DNA of 64,000 bases, from contig JANJUV010000007.1 in NCBI GenBank assembly GCA_024710405.1, positions 124,001-188,000 on the forward strand. Reading direction: 5' to 3'. Position 1 is the first letter of the stretch, and each line of letters starts with the position of its first letter. Below the pieces are notes generated by a model that saw only the letters and a list, made by a program, of their open reading frames with translations, had not been told where the DNA came from and ran no database searches. This document shows, one piece after another, positions 42,733 to 51,659 of the stretch. The position numbers and the translations under genes are program-made. The DNA comes from Bacteroidales bacterium. Lineage in GTDB: Bacteria > Bacteroidota > Bacteroidia > Bacteroidales > F082.

Positions 42733-43095
42733 ATGAAAACGAAAATTAATTACTTCCTGCTTTCATTTCTTCTGATCACAATATTTTCGTCTTGCAGAAA
42801 AGATCTGACTGAGCCAAAAGCTACAGAATCTTCTATTGAAGATATAGCTGTTCCGGAAAGTTTTGACTGGAAAACCACCAAGGCATATACCATTCATTTT
42901 TCAACTCATGTTTCCGGACTTGTTGAAGTTAGCAATGTAAATGGAATTCCTTACCAAAGAGCGTTTCTTATTCCGGACAAAACCTACATGATGAACCTGA
43001 CAGTGCCTTCATATGAGAAAAAGGTTCATGTCAAGCATGGTTCTTTTACGAAGGAGATTGATCTTTTATCAGCAGAGATCTTCGTTAACTTCTAA
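42733..43095 (+). CDS. Small lipoprotein of LruC unit 2
   Basis: Signal and lipobox: FLLSFLLITIFSSC with lipidated Cys ~21, followed by RKD. The mature part has the same pattern as its two paralogues: IAVPESFDWKTTKAYTIHF, a beta strand pair with GIPYQRAFLIPDK, then NLTVPSYEKKVHVKHG. Length is 120 residues. The large LruC protein gene starts 58 bases after its stop. Close similarity to the unit 3 lipoprotein (shared VPSYEKKV-type phrase) supports a recent duplication. Confidence 0.82.
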   Translation: MKTKINYFLLSFLLITIFSSCRKDLTEPKATESSIEDIAVPESFDWKTTKAYTIHFSTHVSGLVEVSNVNGIPYQRAFLIPDKTYMMNLTVPSYEKKVHVKHGSFTKEIDLLSAEIFVNF

Positions 43096-43153
43096 TGTTT
43101 ATTAACATTTAAATATTAGAATATTTATTCTAAATCAAAAAAATAACCTAACT

Positions 43154-46018
43154 ATGAAAAATACTAAGAGAAAGAAAATTTTTAAAGCATTTCTTCTATC
43201 TTTAATTTTAAGCAGTTCATTTCTTTTTGTTAATGGTCAAAATATTAATTCCCTTCTTGGTAACCTTACTGACTATCATTTAGTTATTGGTGACGGCAGG
43301 ACTGATGCTAATTGGCAGGGTGCTAGCAAAGGATTTATCGGTAATGTTGCTGTCAGCTCAACTGCATCGCAAAGAACATCCGGCACAGTTCCTTATGCAG
43401 GAACTATTTACACAAATGCTGCTACTCAGAGTAGTTGGCAGGCGATTGTAAACGCTAATGCTGGCCAGGCATCTGGTATAGTTACCAACGAGACAGCAAG
43501 ATTGGTTGGCCTTTCAGCAGACCTCAACAGTGCCTTTACACAAATCAATGCCCTGACTGCCACATCAGGATTTGAGAATAGATCTTCGACATCTTTGGAT
43601 GGCTTGAATACTGTAAATGGACTAAACGAGATATACGTCATTAATATCACAAGTGTGTTAAGTGTATCATCCCAGATAGATATCACGGGTGACGCTGGTG
43701 ATCTATTCATTCTCCGGTGGGATACTGATGCGAATTTTGCCAATGGTTACGATGGTCAGGTCAAGTTCCAAAGCGGAGGTGCGATAGTGCCACACGGTGG
43801 TTTGACCCCAGGAAACTTCATACATGTTGCTGGGGATATCAACGCCTCCGGTGGTGGTAGTAATCCTACAGCACCTTACCCTCAAGGACCACGTTATGAT
43901 AACGGCCAAGGCGCTTTGATTGCAGGTGGGTCCAACTTCAGTGGTGGTGGTTTTTTTACAGGATATTGGCTGACCACTGGGAAACCTGACAATCCCGCCG
44001 ATGCGACCTGGGATGTACATTACGGTGAAAGCTCTTCTCTGAGCAATGCTATCTTCGTTGGGGGTTGGTACACAATTGCGACTAAATTTAGTATGACTTC
44101 AGGAACAAGTGGTGTGTATGTTGCCCCGCCGTCAATCACTCCCCCACCCGTGCAAGGTCTTAGCGGAAACGTGTTTCACGATATCAATGGTCTTGCCGAT
44201 AATACTGTAAATGGCACGAGTATTGGCCAAGCCTCAGGCGAAACTATCTTTGTGCATCTGCTAAACAATAATACCGAAATTGTAATTGATGTGAAATCTG
44301 TAAATATTGACGGTACGTATTCTTTTAATACCGCTGCTGGTCAATATAAAGTGCTTATAACCAATACACAAGGTGTTGTAGGGTCCCCTGCTCCAACAGT
44401 AATCTTTCCTAATGGGTGGGTTAATACCGGCGAAAACCTTGGAGCAGCTGCAGGTAATGACGGAACAACAGACAGCAAACTTTCCGTAACAGTTGTTGCC
44501 GATCAAATGACCTCAGATGCTAATTTTGGTATTCAGCAATTGCCTGTTCCTTCGGTTGCTACAGCACCTGCCCAGACTAACCCCGGAGGAAACAATTCTG
44601 CAACAGTTCCTGCAGCAACTTTTACTGCAGCTGATCCTGATGGTGAAGTTACTGCTATTTTGATCACCTCCTTCCCCTCCAATGCAACTTCAATTACCAT
44701 TAACGGAGTTCCCTACACAAGCGGAACATTTCCAATAGATGGAGTTGAAGTTCCTGCTTTGGCAAACGGAAATCCAACACATTCTGTTCTGGTTGATCCT
44801 GTTGACGGTGCTGTTACCGTAGATATACCCTTTAAAGCTAAGGATAATGCTGGATTCTTAAGTACAACTGCAGGAACAGCAAGCCAGCCTTTTATAGTGC
44901 CTGACGGTCCAACAGCTGTTGATGACCAGGCGACTACCCCAATCAACACTCCTGTTAACATCAACATTTTAAATAATGACATAGAAGGTTCAACACCTTT
45001 GGTGCCAGGAAGCATTAGTTTCATAGGTGGAACAGAGCCTGATCCCGCAACCGTTGGGGTATTCACAGTTGACCTTGTAACCGGTATTGCTACATTCACG
45101 CCTGCTCTTAATTACGTTGGAATTGCGACAATTGACTATGAAGTTTGTGATCAAAATAGCCTGTGCGATATTGCAACAATTACTGTTACTATAATTGATG
45201 GAGTATTAAACTTCTATCCGGCTCTTGGTCCCGGAACGCTGGCTTATGAAGACCTGTGGCCTGGAAAAGGTGATTATGACTTCAATGACCTCGTGCTTGA
45301 TTATCAATTTGAAATTTTAATCAATCCAAGCAATTTCGTCGAGCAGGTTAATGCTACCTTTACCATCAGAGCGTTTGGCGCTTCGTTCGAGAATGGATTT
45401 GGCTTCCAGTTGTCCGATGCCATTAACGCCGCTGACCTAACAGTAACCGGTTTCGACCTTTCAGAAGGTTTTGTTACGCTTGATCCCAATGGAACAGAAG
45501 CAAATCAAAGCAAACCAACGATTATTGTTTACGAAAACGCTTTCAATCTGATGCCGCACCCCGGTTCGGGAATTGGTGTCAACACTACACCCGGCAGCCC
45601 ATATGTGCAACCCGTTACCATTGTTATTGGCATTCAGTTTAAACCGAATACCTATTCTTACAATGACCTGGATATTGCCAATTTCAATCCATTCCTGATC
45701 GTAAACAAAGTCAGGGGCCACGAAGTGCACCTTCCGGATTATCCCCCCACTGATCTCGCTGATGTATCATTGTTTGGCATGTGGGAAGATGATTCTGATC
45801 CCCAAACAGGCAAGTATTACCTTACAGCAAATAATCTTCCGTGGGCTATCAATATCTACGAAAGCTTTGATTACCCGAAAGAAAAACAGGAAATTATCTG
45901 GGCACACCTTAAGTTTGCCGAATGGGCCACAAGTGGCGGTGTGCTGTTCCCCGACTGGTACAAGAACCTTCCGGGCTACAGAAATAACAACCTGATCTAC
46001 CAACGACCAAACAACTAA
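43154..46018 (+). CDS. Large secreted LruC-domain protein of unit 2
   Basis: A 954-residue protein. After a signal peptide (~1-29) comes a beta-rich domain (~30-325) resembling choice-of-anchor A or ice-binding-like (DUF3494) adhesin domains (DLFILRWDTDANF, LTPGNFIHVAGDINASGGG). Then an SdrD-B-like segment (LSGNVFHDINGLADN, ~336-460), a second beta domain (~466-583), a Big_9/cadherin-like repeat (GPTAVDDQATTPINTPVNIN, ~585-685), and the LruC domain from ~688. The middle repeats suggest a long stalk. It probably acts outside the cell, perhaps in adhesion; that is inference. Confidence 0.82.
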   Translation: MKNTKRKKIFKAFLLSLILSSSFLFVNGQNINSLLGNLTDYHLVIGDGRTDANWQGASKGFIGNVAVSSTASQRTSGTVPYAGTIYTNAATQSSWQAIVNANAGQASGIVTNETARLVGLSADLNSAFTQINALTATSGFENRSSTSLDGLNTVNGLNEIYVINITSVLSVSSQIDITGDAGDLFILRWDTDANFANGYDGQVKFQSGGAIVPHGGLTPGNFIHVAGDINASGGGSNPTAPYPQGPRYDNGQGALIAGGSNFSGGGFFTGYWLTTGKPDNPADATWDVHYGESSSLSNAIFVGGWYTIATKFSMTSGTSGVYVAPPSITPPPVQGLSGNVFHDINGLADNTVNGTSIGQASGETIFVHLLNNNTEIVIDVKSVNIDGTYSFNTAAGQYKVLITNTQGVVGSPAPTVIFPNGWVNTGENLGAAAGNDGTTDSKLSVTVVADQMTSDANFGIQQLPVPSVATAPAQTNPGGNNSATVPAATFTAADPDGEVTAILITSFPSNATSITINGVPYTSGTFPIDGVEVPALANGNPTHSVLVDPVDGAVTVDIPFKAKDNAGFLSTTAGTASQPFIVPDGPTAVDDQATTPINTPVNINILNNDIEGSTPLVPGSISFIGGTEPDPATVGVFTVDLVTGIATFTPALNYVGIATIDYEVCDQNSLCDIATITVTIIDGVLNFYPALGPGTLAYEDLWPGKGDYDFNDLVLDYQFEILINPSNFVEQVNATFTIRAFGASFENGFGFQLSDAINAADLTVTGFDLSEGFVTLDPNGTEANQSKPTIIVYENAFNLMPHPGSGIGVNTTPGSPYVQPVTIVIGIQFKPNTYSYNDLDIANFNPFLIVNKVRGHEVHLPDYPPTDLADVSLFGMWEDDSDPQTGKYYLTANNLPWAINIYESFDYPKEKQEIIWAHLKFAEWATSGGVLFPDWYKNLPGYRNNNLIYQRPNN

Positions 46019-46032
46019 AATTACTGAGACTA

Positions 46033-46064
46033 ATTAAAAGCCGGTGTTTCACCGGCTTTTTAAT
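46033..46064 (+). terminator. Terminator after LruC unit 2
   Basis: ATTAAAAGCCGGTG, loop TTT, CACCGGCTTTTTAAT: a perfect palindrome 14 bases after the stop, active on the plus strand. Confidence 0.88.
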
Positions 46065-46112
46065 AATAAATCCTAATTGATCATTAATCTTGAAGAGAGA
46101 GAACAAAAAATC

Positions 46113-46475
46113 ATGAAAAGATTTAGTTCCTTACTATTGATTGTAACATTGTTGCTGACAATTTCCTCTTGCCAAAAAGATCGCAATATAACATCTGATA
46201 AATTGCAGGCTATGGAAGAATTGACAATACCTGACAATTTTAACTGGAAAACAACACGCGACATCACTATTCAGTTTACGGCCAGCAAAACAGGAATTGT
46301 AGAGTTGCTCAACCTGTATAATGTAAGGTATCAGCAGGCATTTATCAACGAAATGGGCACGTACACCATGAAACTAACGCTGCCTTCCTATGAAAAAAAG
46401 GTTAAAGTTAAGTTTGGATCGCAGGAAACCGAGTTGGATATTACATCCGATATTTTGACTTACACTATTAACTAA
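46113..46475 (+). CDS. Small lipoprotein of LruC unit 3
   Basis: The start at 46113 gives a signal with lipobox TISSC (lipidated Cys ~20) and QKD after it. The mature protein repeats the family pattern: ELTIPDNFNWKTTRDITIQF, then VRYQQAFINEMGTYTMKLTL and PSYEKKVKVKFGS. Length 120 residues, as in unit 2. The LruC gene of the unit starts nine bases after its stop, so the two are probably translated together. Confidence 0.82.
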   Translation: MKRFSSLLLIVTLLLTISSCQKDRNITSDKLQAMEELTIPDNFNWKTTRDITIQFTASKTGIVELLNLYNVRYQQAFINEMGTYTMKLTLPSYEKKVKVKFGSQETELDITSDILTYTIN

Positions 46476-46484
46476 GGATTTTTT

Positions 46485-49043
46485 ATGAAACAAATACTAA
46501 AGAGAACCGTATTTTGTGCTTCATTGTTTTTACTGGCTGGCAACAGCTTCAGTCAATCAGGTATAAGCGCTATTCATTCTACTACAAGCAGTTCTGCTTC
46601 TTCGACGACTTATATTGCCAATGGCGCACTAAACTCACCTCTTGCAGGTAACAGTTATAACTACCGTTATGGATCGTCATCAGGCTTCAGCGACAACCAA
46701 CTCAGCCTCCTGTCTATTGAGGCTGCCTCTAAGGCCTACCGGTACGAGAGTATTCCTGTTGTTGTAAATTTTCGTCGCGTAAATAATCCTGGTTTTACTG
46801 GCGTTCGCGACCTTATGTTTTACTTTGGCGCATTGGACGGAAGTACGTTGAATCTTAAAGCGCCTTATGAGGACAATATGATTACGGCTTTTGAGGGAAA
46901 CACCAATATGCTTCGTGGGTCAGATAATTTATTTGCCAATGCCGTTGATGGCAATGGAAACATCAACAACATCGAGAGATTAGATGTAGTAGTTCCAGCC
47001 GGAGTTGTCATGACTTCAGCTTCAGGACAAGGATTTGCACTTATGGAAAGAGGAGCCCTGAACCAACATGATGCATTTGTAGTTGGTGTAATCACTTCAA
47101 TTGATGGTGGCGGAAACCCAACAACATATTCTTCACTGATTAGGGTAAATTCTTCGCATTACGGATCCGTTAATGTAGTTCCAAATCAAAACTCGGCTGT
47201 GCTCAGACGTGACAATGGGTCAGGTAATTTGTTGGTCAGCACAACTTTGTCAGGCCAGGGAATTGGAGGTGTGTTTTTTACATTCAGTGACTTTGGCATC
47301 ACCGATGGCCAAACAGTTTACGGTTACTCAGTAGCTGCTTCCGATTTTCCTGTTTCAGGATCTCCTGGTGATTTTGTCGATTATAACAACAGTATTAACT
47401 TTCCTTTGAACACCAGCGGATCGAACGTGGGTGGTATTGATATGATCGCGCTTACAGGCCTTGTACGCATTATTGACCTGTCAGGCAATGTATTTCACGA
47501 CGATAATGCACTGACAGACAACCTTGTTAATGGCAATCCTACAGACAATGCCGAAGGTAATCAGCTTTATGTCAACCTGATCAATAGTGCAAATCTGGTT
47601 GTTCAATCAGTACTTGTGCAAAATGATGGCTCCTTCAGTTTTGATGGTGCGCCTTTAGGAGACTTACGCCTGGAGCTAAGCACGATACAGGGAATCGTTG
47701 GCAATGCACCTCCCCTCCGCCAACTACCAGACCAAGAATGGGTGTACACGGGAACAACAGCAGGAAACGGATCTGTTGCCACGGGTAATCTGGGTTTTTC
47801 CCTGGTCACCGTTACCGATCAGGACATTACCGACATCAGATTTGGTATTCAGCAGAAACCAACTGCCGGAAATGCAGTAGCACCCATAATCGCACATCCC
47901 GGAGAAGGGGTTCATGTAACCGTAGATAACAATCTTTTTGTCACAAACGATCCTGATGGCCAGGTTGTTTCAATTAAACTCACAGCATTTCCGGCGAATT
48001 GTGCTGAGCTCATTGTTGACGGAACTGTATATACTGCCTTGACTTTTCCGGGAAGCGGTATCACTGTGCCGGCTGATCCATCGGGAAAACCAAACGTTGT
48101 TATCAGCGTTGCCCCATCTGCTGCAGCTTCTGAAATGATTATTTACTTTGTACCCATCGATAACGGAGGCTATGAAAGCAATGTTGCAGGAACAGTTACC
48201 CTCCCCCTTGATGTAAGCGGAGTGATTATCAGCAACCTATATCCTGCAACCGGACCGGGTACCCTTGCTTTTGAGGACCTTTGGCCGGGCAAAGGAGATT
48301 ATGATTTCAACGACCTTGTAATTGACTATCAATTTACTATATCCAGCAATTTGTCGAATTTCGTGAGCCAGCTTTCTGCTACTTTCACCATAAGGGCTTT
48401 CGGCGCTTCATTTGAAAATGGTTTTGGCTTTCAACTGCCGGCCATTATTGCAGCTTCTGACCTAACTGTAACCGGCTTTAACTTATCGGAAAACTATGTT
48501 GTTCTGAATGCAAATGGCACCGAGGAAGGACAGTCGAAACCCACCATCATTGTTTATGACAACGCCTTTGCATTGATGCCCCATCCTGGAATTGGCATAG
48601 GTGTAAATACAGAACAGGATGCACCTTATGTGACTCCAGTTACACTTACCATTACCATACTTTTTAAACCTAATACCTACACTTTAAACCAATTGGATAT
48701 AAGCAACTTTAATCCATTTCTTATTGTAAATCAAAACCGTTCGCATGAAGTGCACCTGCCGGGCTATCCACCAACCGATCTAGCCGATCTTTCGCTTTTC
48801 GGGCAATGGGAAGACAGCAGCGACCCTGCAACAGGCAAATACTACGTAACAGCCAACAACCTTCCATGGGCTATTAATATCTACGAAAGTTTTGATTATC
48901 CAAGGGAAAAGCAGGAAGTTGTTTGGGCTCATTTAAAATTTGCCGAATGGGCCATGAGTGGCGGGGTACTGTTTCCCGACTGGTACAAGAATTTATCCGG
49001 ATACCGGAACGAAAGTTTCATTTACCAAAGACCAAATCCTTAA
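46485..49043 (+). CDS. Large secreted LruC-domain protein of unit 3
   Basis: An 852-residue protein with a signal peptide (~1-24). The N-terminal ~300 residues are Ser/Asn/Gly-rich beta structure (NNPGFTGVRDLMFYFGALDG) unlike the unit 2 front. From ~335 it follows unit 2: an SdrD-B-like segment (LSGNVFHDDNALTDN), a second beta domain (~465-580) and the LruC domain (~584-852, GTLAFEDLWPGKGDYDFNDL). The Big_9 repeat of unit 2 is absent. The C-terminus ends in GYRNESFIYQRPNP with no sorting signal seen. It is likely surface-exposed or secreted. Confidence 0.83.
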   Translation: MKQILKRTVFCASLFLLAGNSFSQSGISAIHSTTSSSASSTTYIANGALNSPLAGNSYNYRYGSSSGFSDNQLSLLSIEAASKAYRYESIPVVVNFRRVNNPGFTGVRDLMFYFGALDGSTLNLKAPYEDNMITAFEGNTNMLRGSDNLFANAVDGNGNINNIERLDVVVPAGVVMTSASGQGFALMERGALNQHDAFVVGVITSIDGGGNPTTYSSLIRVNSSHYGSVNVVPNQNSAVLRRDNGSGNLLVSTTLSGQGIGGVFFTFSDFGITDGQTVYGYSVAASDFPVSGSPGDFVDYNNSINFPLNTSGSNVGGIDMIALTGLVRIIDLSGNVFHDDNALTDNLVNGNPTDNAEGNQLYVNLINSANLVVQSVLVQNDGSFSFDGAPLGDLRLELSTIQGIVGNAPPLRQLPDQEWVYTGTTAGNGSVATGNLGFSLVTVTDQDITDIRFGIQQKPTAGNAVAPIIAHPGEGVHVTVDNNLFVTNDPDGQVVSIKLTAFPANCAELIVDGTVYTALTFPGSGITVPADPSGKPNVVISVAPSAAASEMIIYFVPIDNGGYESNVAGTVTLPLDVSGVIISNLYPATGPGTLAFEDLWPGKGDYDFNDLVIDYQFTISSNLSNFVSQLSATFTIRAFGASFENGFGFQLPAIIAASDLTVTGFNLSENYVVLNANGTEEGQSKPTIIVYDNAFALMPHPGIGIGVNTEQDAPYVTPVTLTITILFKPNTYTLNQLDISNFNPFLIVNQNRSHEVHLPGYPPTDLADLSLFGQWEDSSDPATGKYYVTANNLPWAINIYESFDYPREKQEVVWAHLKFAEWAMSGGVLFPDWYKNLSGYRNESFIYQRPNP

Positions 49044-49059
49044 TAAATAGGAACTTAAT

Positions 49060-49101
49060 AAAAAGAGAGGCTACCCCCAACAGTATAGCCTCTCTTTTTT
49101 T
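49060..49101. terminator. Terminator between LruC unit 3 and the C69 peptidase gene
   Basis: AAAGAGAGGCTA and TAGCCTCTCTTT form a 12-bp stem with A and T runs on each side, so it can stop both convergent transcripts. Confidence 0.85.
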
Positions 49102-49116
49102 ATCAGGAATGATTGG

Positions 49117-50847
49117 TTATCTGTAGATAAACCTATCGCCGGTTTCAGCCGGAATCTGTTCCAGAAAATCTTTTGAATAACCCGGATGAGCGGGCGGTAA
49201 GGGATAACCCCACGGGTTTCTCAGAAAACGGCCGTCTTTTTCCTGTTTCACATTTCCATCCAGATATTTCACCAACAGGAAATCTCCAAGTTCTTTCCAT
49301 TCTTTTACGGTTGTCTCAGCCATGTTTACTGAGTAATCTGTCAGAAATTGCTTTGCCAGCGCAGTATCCGATTTCCACAAAAGTGTTGCAGCAGCATCAA
49401 TAGCAGGTGTGTAGTCCATGAATTTCTGTTCGAGTTGTGATTGTTTCTTACTGACATCCCCTATAACCCTGTTATAAAACAAGTAGGTAAAATGTGCCAC
49501 ACGGTTAAACACCCAGAAAGCAGCATCATCCGAATACTGTACCATATCGCCGTTGCCTTCGGCCCAGCTGGGTGGTACCCTGTTGATTCCACAGTAAAAA
49601 GGAACATAAACTGTAGTGCCGGCATCATCCACCCCAAACCAGTTTATTCCTCCGATCGGGTCGGGCAGCCATGAGCGCATCTGGGCGATAAACGAAAATC
49701 CGGTTTGCTGTGTAACAGTTACCCTCTCGTGGAAGTAGGTACTGTCATCCACTTTCCATGTCAATGGTCGCCAACGGTAGGGTTTGGCAAAAGGCCCGGC
49801 ACCCACATCCAGCGTCATATCCAGTTCAGTTCCCTGAAGGTAATCTCTTTTTGCCATCATCAAGTCATGAACAGAAATCTTTCTATTCGGTTTTACATAC
49901 AAAGGCATGCGTCCCGATTGAAGGTTCTTGCCGGTTGCGTAATCCCAATATTGATCCATTTCATCTGTGAAGCGGTTAAAAACGCTCCAAACCCTCAGTT
50001 CGCAAAAACGGGCTGCTCCAAATTCGATAGGTGCATACACATCGCTGAAACTGAATGCATCGTCAGTGCCCTGATAAAAACCCATGATCCGCGCAAAATC
50101 AATAACATCATGAGAATAAATGGTGTTTAGGTCAGGTGAATTAAGCTTGTCCCACTGCTTATTTGTTATGGAAGTGTTGCCGTCCGACAGTGTGAAACTG
50201 GTTATCCGTGCATGATTCGCGTGGGCTGAGATATACCCGTCAGGAATTCTAATGGCCACCCAGACTGCTCCTTTGTTGGCATTTATGTTCCTGCCTGTTT
50301 TGCGGTCATTCACCATCTTTGTTCCTTTGCCAATAAGTTCCATGATCCAGACTTCGTTTGGGTCACCAATGGAAAAGGACTCACCTGTGCTCGCATAACC
50401 ATGTTCTTCTACCAGATCAGCAATGACTTTAATGGCTTCCCTTGCAGTTTTCGCGCGTTGCAGTGCAAGAAACATCAGACTCCCGTAATCAATCAAACCG
50501 GTGGAGTCGCGTAAAACAGATCTTCCGTCAAAAGTTGATTCACCAATAGCCAACTGATGTTCATTCATAAAACCTATTGTCTGATAGGTGTAAGCGATCT
50601 GCGGAATCTGTGCCAGTGGTTTTGCTGTGCCGCGGTCATAAATTGTTACCACACTCCCCTTTGGCCAGTGATGCGCGGGCCTGAAGTAGAGTTCACCATA
50701 TCGGATGTGTGAGTCCGCAGCGTAGGTAATCATTGTAGATCCATCCACAGATGCTCCTTTGGTAACCAGAAAATTTGTGCAGGCCAAAGAGCTGTTCGCC
50801 AGCAGCAGCAAGAATAAGCCGGTTAAAGCCAGTATTTTCGTGTTCAT
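49117..50847 (-). CDS. C69-family dipeptidase
   Basis: After an N-terminal signal (~1-22) the mature protein should begin at Cys23 in ACTNFLVTKGASVDGS, the N-terminal nucleophile Cys of the NTN-hydrolase fold. YAADSH (~43-48) and the GESTFDGR segment are further family marks. At 576 residues it has the usual length of peptidase U34/C69 enzymes, which cut dipeptides. Because the Cys follows a signal peptide, it may also look like a lipoprotein to predictors; the family suggests autoprocessing or signal cleavage instead. Probably periplasmic. Confidence 0.9.
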   Translation of the reverse strand: MNTKILALTGLFLLLLANSSLACTNFLVTKGASVDGSTMITYAADSHIRYGELYFRPAHHWPKGSVVTIYDRGTAKPLAQIPQIAYTYQTIGFMNEHQLAIGESTFDGRSVLRDSTGLIDYGSLMFLALQRAKTAREAIKVIADLVEEHGYASTGESFSIGDPNEVWIMELIGKGTKMVNDRKTGRNINANKGAVWVAIRIPDGYISAHANHARITSFTLSDGNTSITNKQWDKLNSPDLNTIYSHDVIDFARIMGFYQGTDDAFSFSDVYAPIEFGAARFCELRVWSVFNRFTDEMDQYWDYATGKNLQSGRMPLYVKPNRKISVHDLMMAKRDYLQGTELDMTLDVGAGPFAKPYRWRPLTWKVDDSTYFHERVTVTQQTGFSFIAQMRSWLPDPIGGINWFGVDDAGTTVYVPFYCGINRVPPSWAEGNGDMVQYSDDAAFWVFNRVAHFTYLFYNRVIGDVSKKQSQLEQKFMDYTPAIDAAATLLWKSDTALAKQFLTDYSVNMAETTVKEWKELGDFLLVKYLDGNVKQEKDGRFLRNPWGYPLPPAHPGYSKDFLEQIPAETGDRFIYR

Positions 50848-50973
50848 AGATTTAGATTAGTGATTCGTTAAAGCAGGCAAAAATAGCGAAATACCTCATT
50901 TTAGATAGTATATCTTACTTTAGCATTGATCCCGAAGAACCAAATTAGGTATTTTTGTAGCGAAAACCATGTG

Positions 50974-51474
50974 ATGGATCAGGACACAATTCTATTGCTC
51001 GTTATTGGCGCTCTGGGAGGCGCAGCAATACTATTCAGAAGGTGGTATAGGGCACAACCGCGTTCGTATAAAGTTTCGGAGCAATGGCACAATGCTGTCA
51101 GAATGGTAGTTACAGAACATAATCCGAGAAAAGAAGGCGCTGTTATCGAAATTGAGCTTTCGCCCATAAATGAAAAACTGGATACGGATCACTTCATGGT
51201 TGAGTTTATTTCAAGAAAAAGGGAGCTGGAACGAAAAACACTTTCAGAATTAGGAATTGAAGAAGTGATTATCAGTTACGACGGCAAAAGTAATTCTGTC
51301 ACATGCGCCTTTGAGAAACGTGACCTTATGAGAGGAATCCGGTCTCTTGACATCAAATTACACCGGTTTCGTTTCTTAGTCAGGGTATCAAAAGTTTCGG
51401 TGAAAAAATCACCGGAGTTTGCATTTTCATCAAAAAGTATGCTTTTCAGACCCGATACGGGCAAATACAATTGA
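50974..51474 (+). CDS. Hypothetical protein with one N-terminal membrane anchor, 166 aa
   Basis: The start at 50974 is chosen because a TATTTTTG promoter box lies at 50950-50957, inside the longer open frame, making the upstream start (50926) impossible for that transcript. One hydrophobic segment (ILLLVIGALGGAAILF, residues ~5-20) is followed by a charged soluble domain of ~140 residues with alternating strands. I do not recognise a family. It stands between the C69 gene (divergent) and a hybrid histidine kinase. Confidence 0.7.
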   Translation: MDQDTILLLVIGALGGAAILFRRWYRAQPRSYKVSEQWHNAVRMVVTEHNPRKEGAVIEIELSPINEKLDTDHFMVEFISRKRELERKTLSELGIEEVIISYDGKSNSVTCAFEKRDLMRGIRSLDIKLHRFRFLVRVSKVSVKKSPEFAFSSKSMLFRPDTGKYN

Positions 51475-51659
51475 AGAAGGAAAAACAAGCTGCGATTTCT
51501 TCCAAAATCTGAACCAGGTTTTCCAAAATAAGGACAATATTTCTCCACTGTAAAATTTATGTTATTGTAAATTAGACCTATATACTGCCAGGTAGTATGG
51601 CTTGCTTTTTGCTTTTCTGACTGGTTGAACTAATTGAATCTTTGTACCAGCATCATATC

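Larger units (their letters stand above)
40719..49043 (+). repeat. Three tandem copies of a lipoprotein + LruC-protein gene pair
   Basis: Units lie at 40719-42525, 42733-46018 and 46113-49043. Each has a ~120-residue lipoprotein followed after 9-58 bases by a large secreted protein with the same ~270-residue LruC C-terminus. Units 1, 2 and 3 are each followed by a terminator-like hairpin or AT-rich gap. Units 2 and 3 share further domains, so the youngest duplication is probably between them. Confidence 0.85.

Noticed and set aside
49163-50130. Several plus-strand frames of 70-141 codons opposite the C69 peptidase gene
   Set aside because: The minus-strand peptidase has clear motifs and fills the region. 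The opposite frames have no recognisable domains.
50926-50973. Upstream start for the membrane-anchored hypothetical gene
   Set aside because: A TATTTTTG promoter box lies inside this stretch, so the transcript would start after it.
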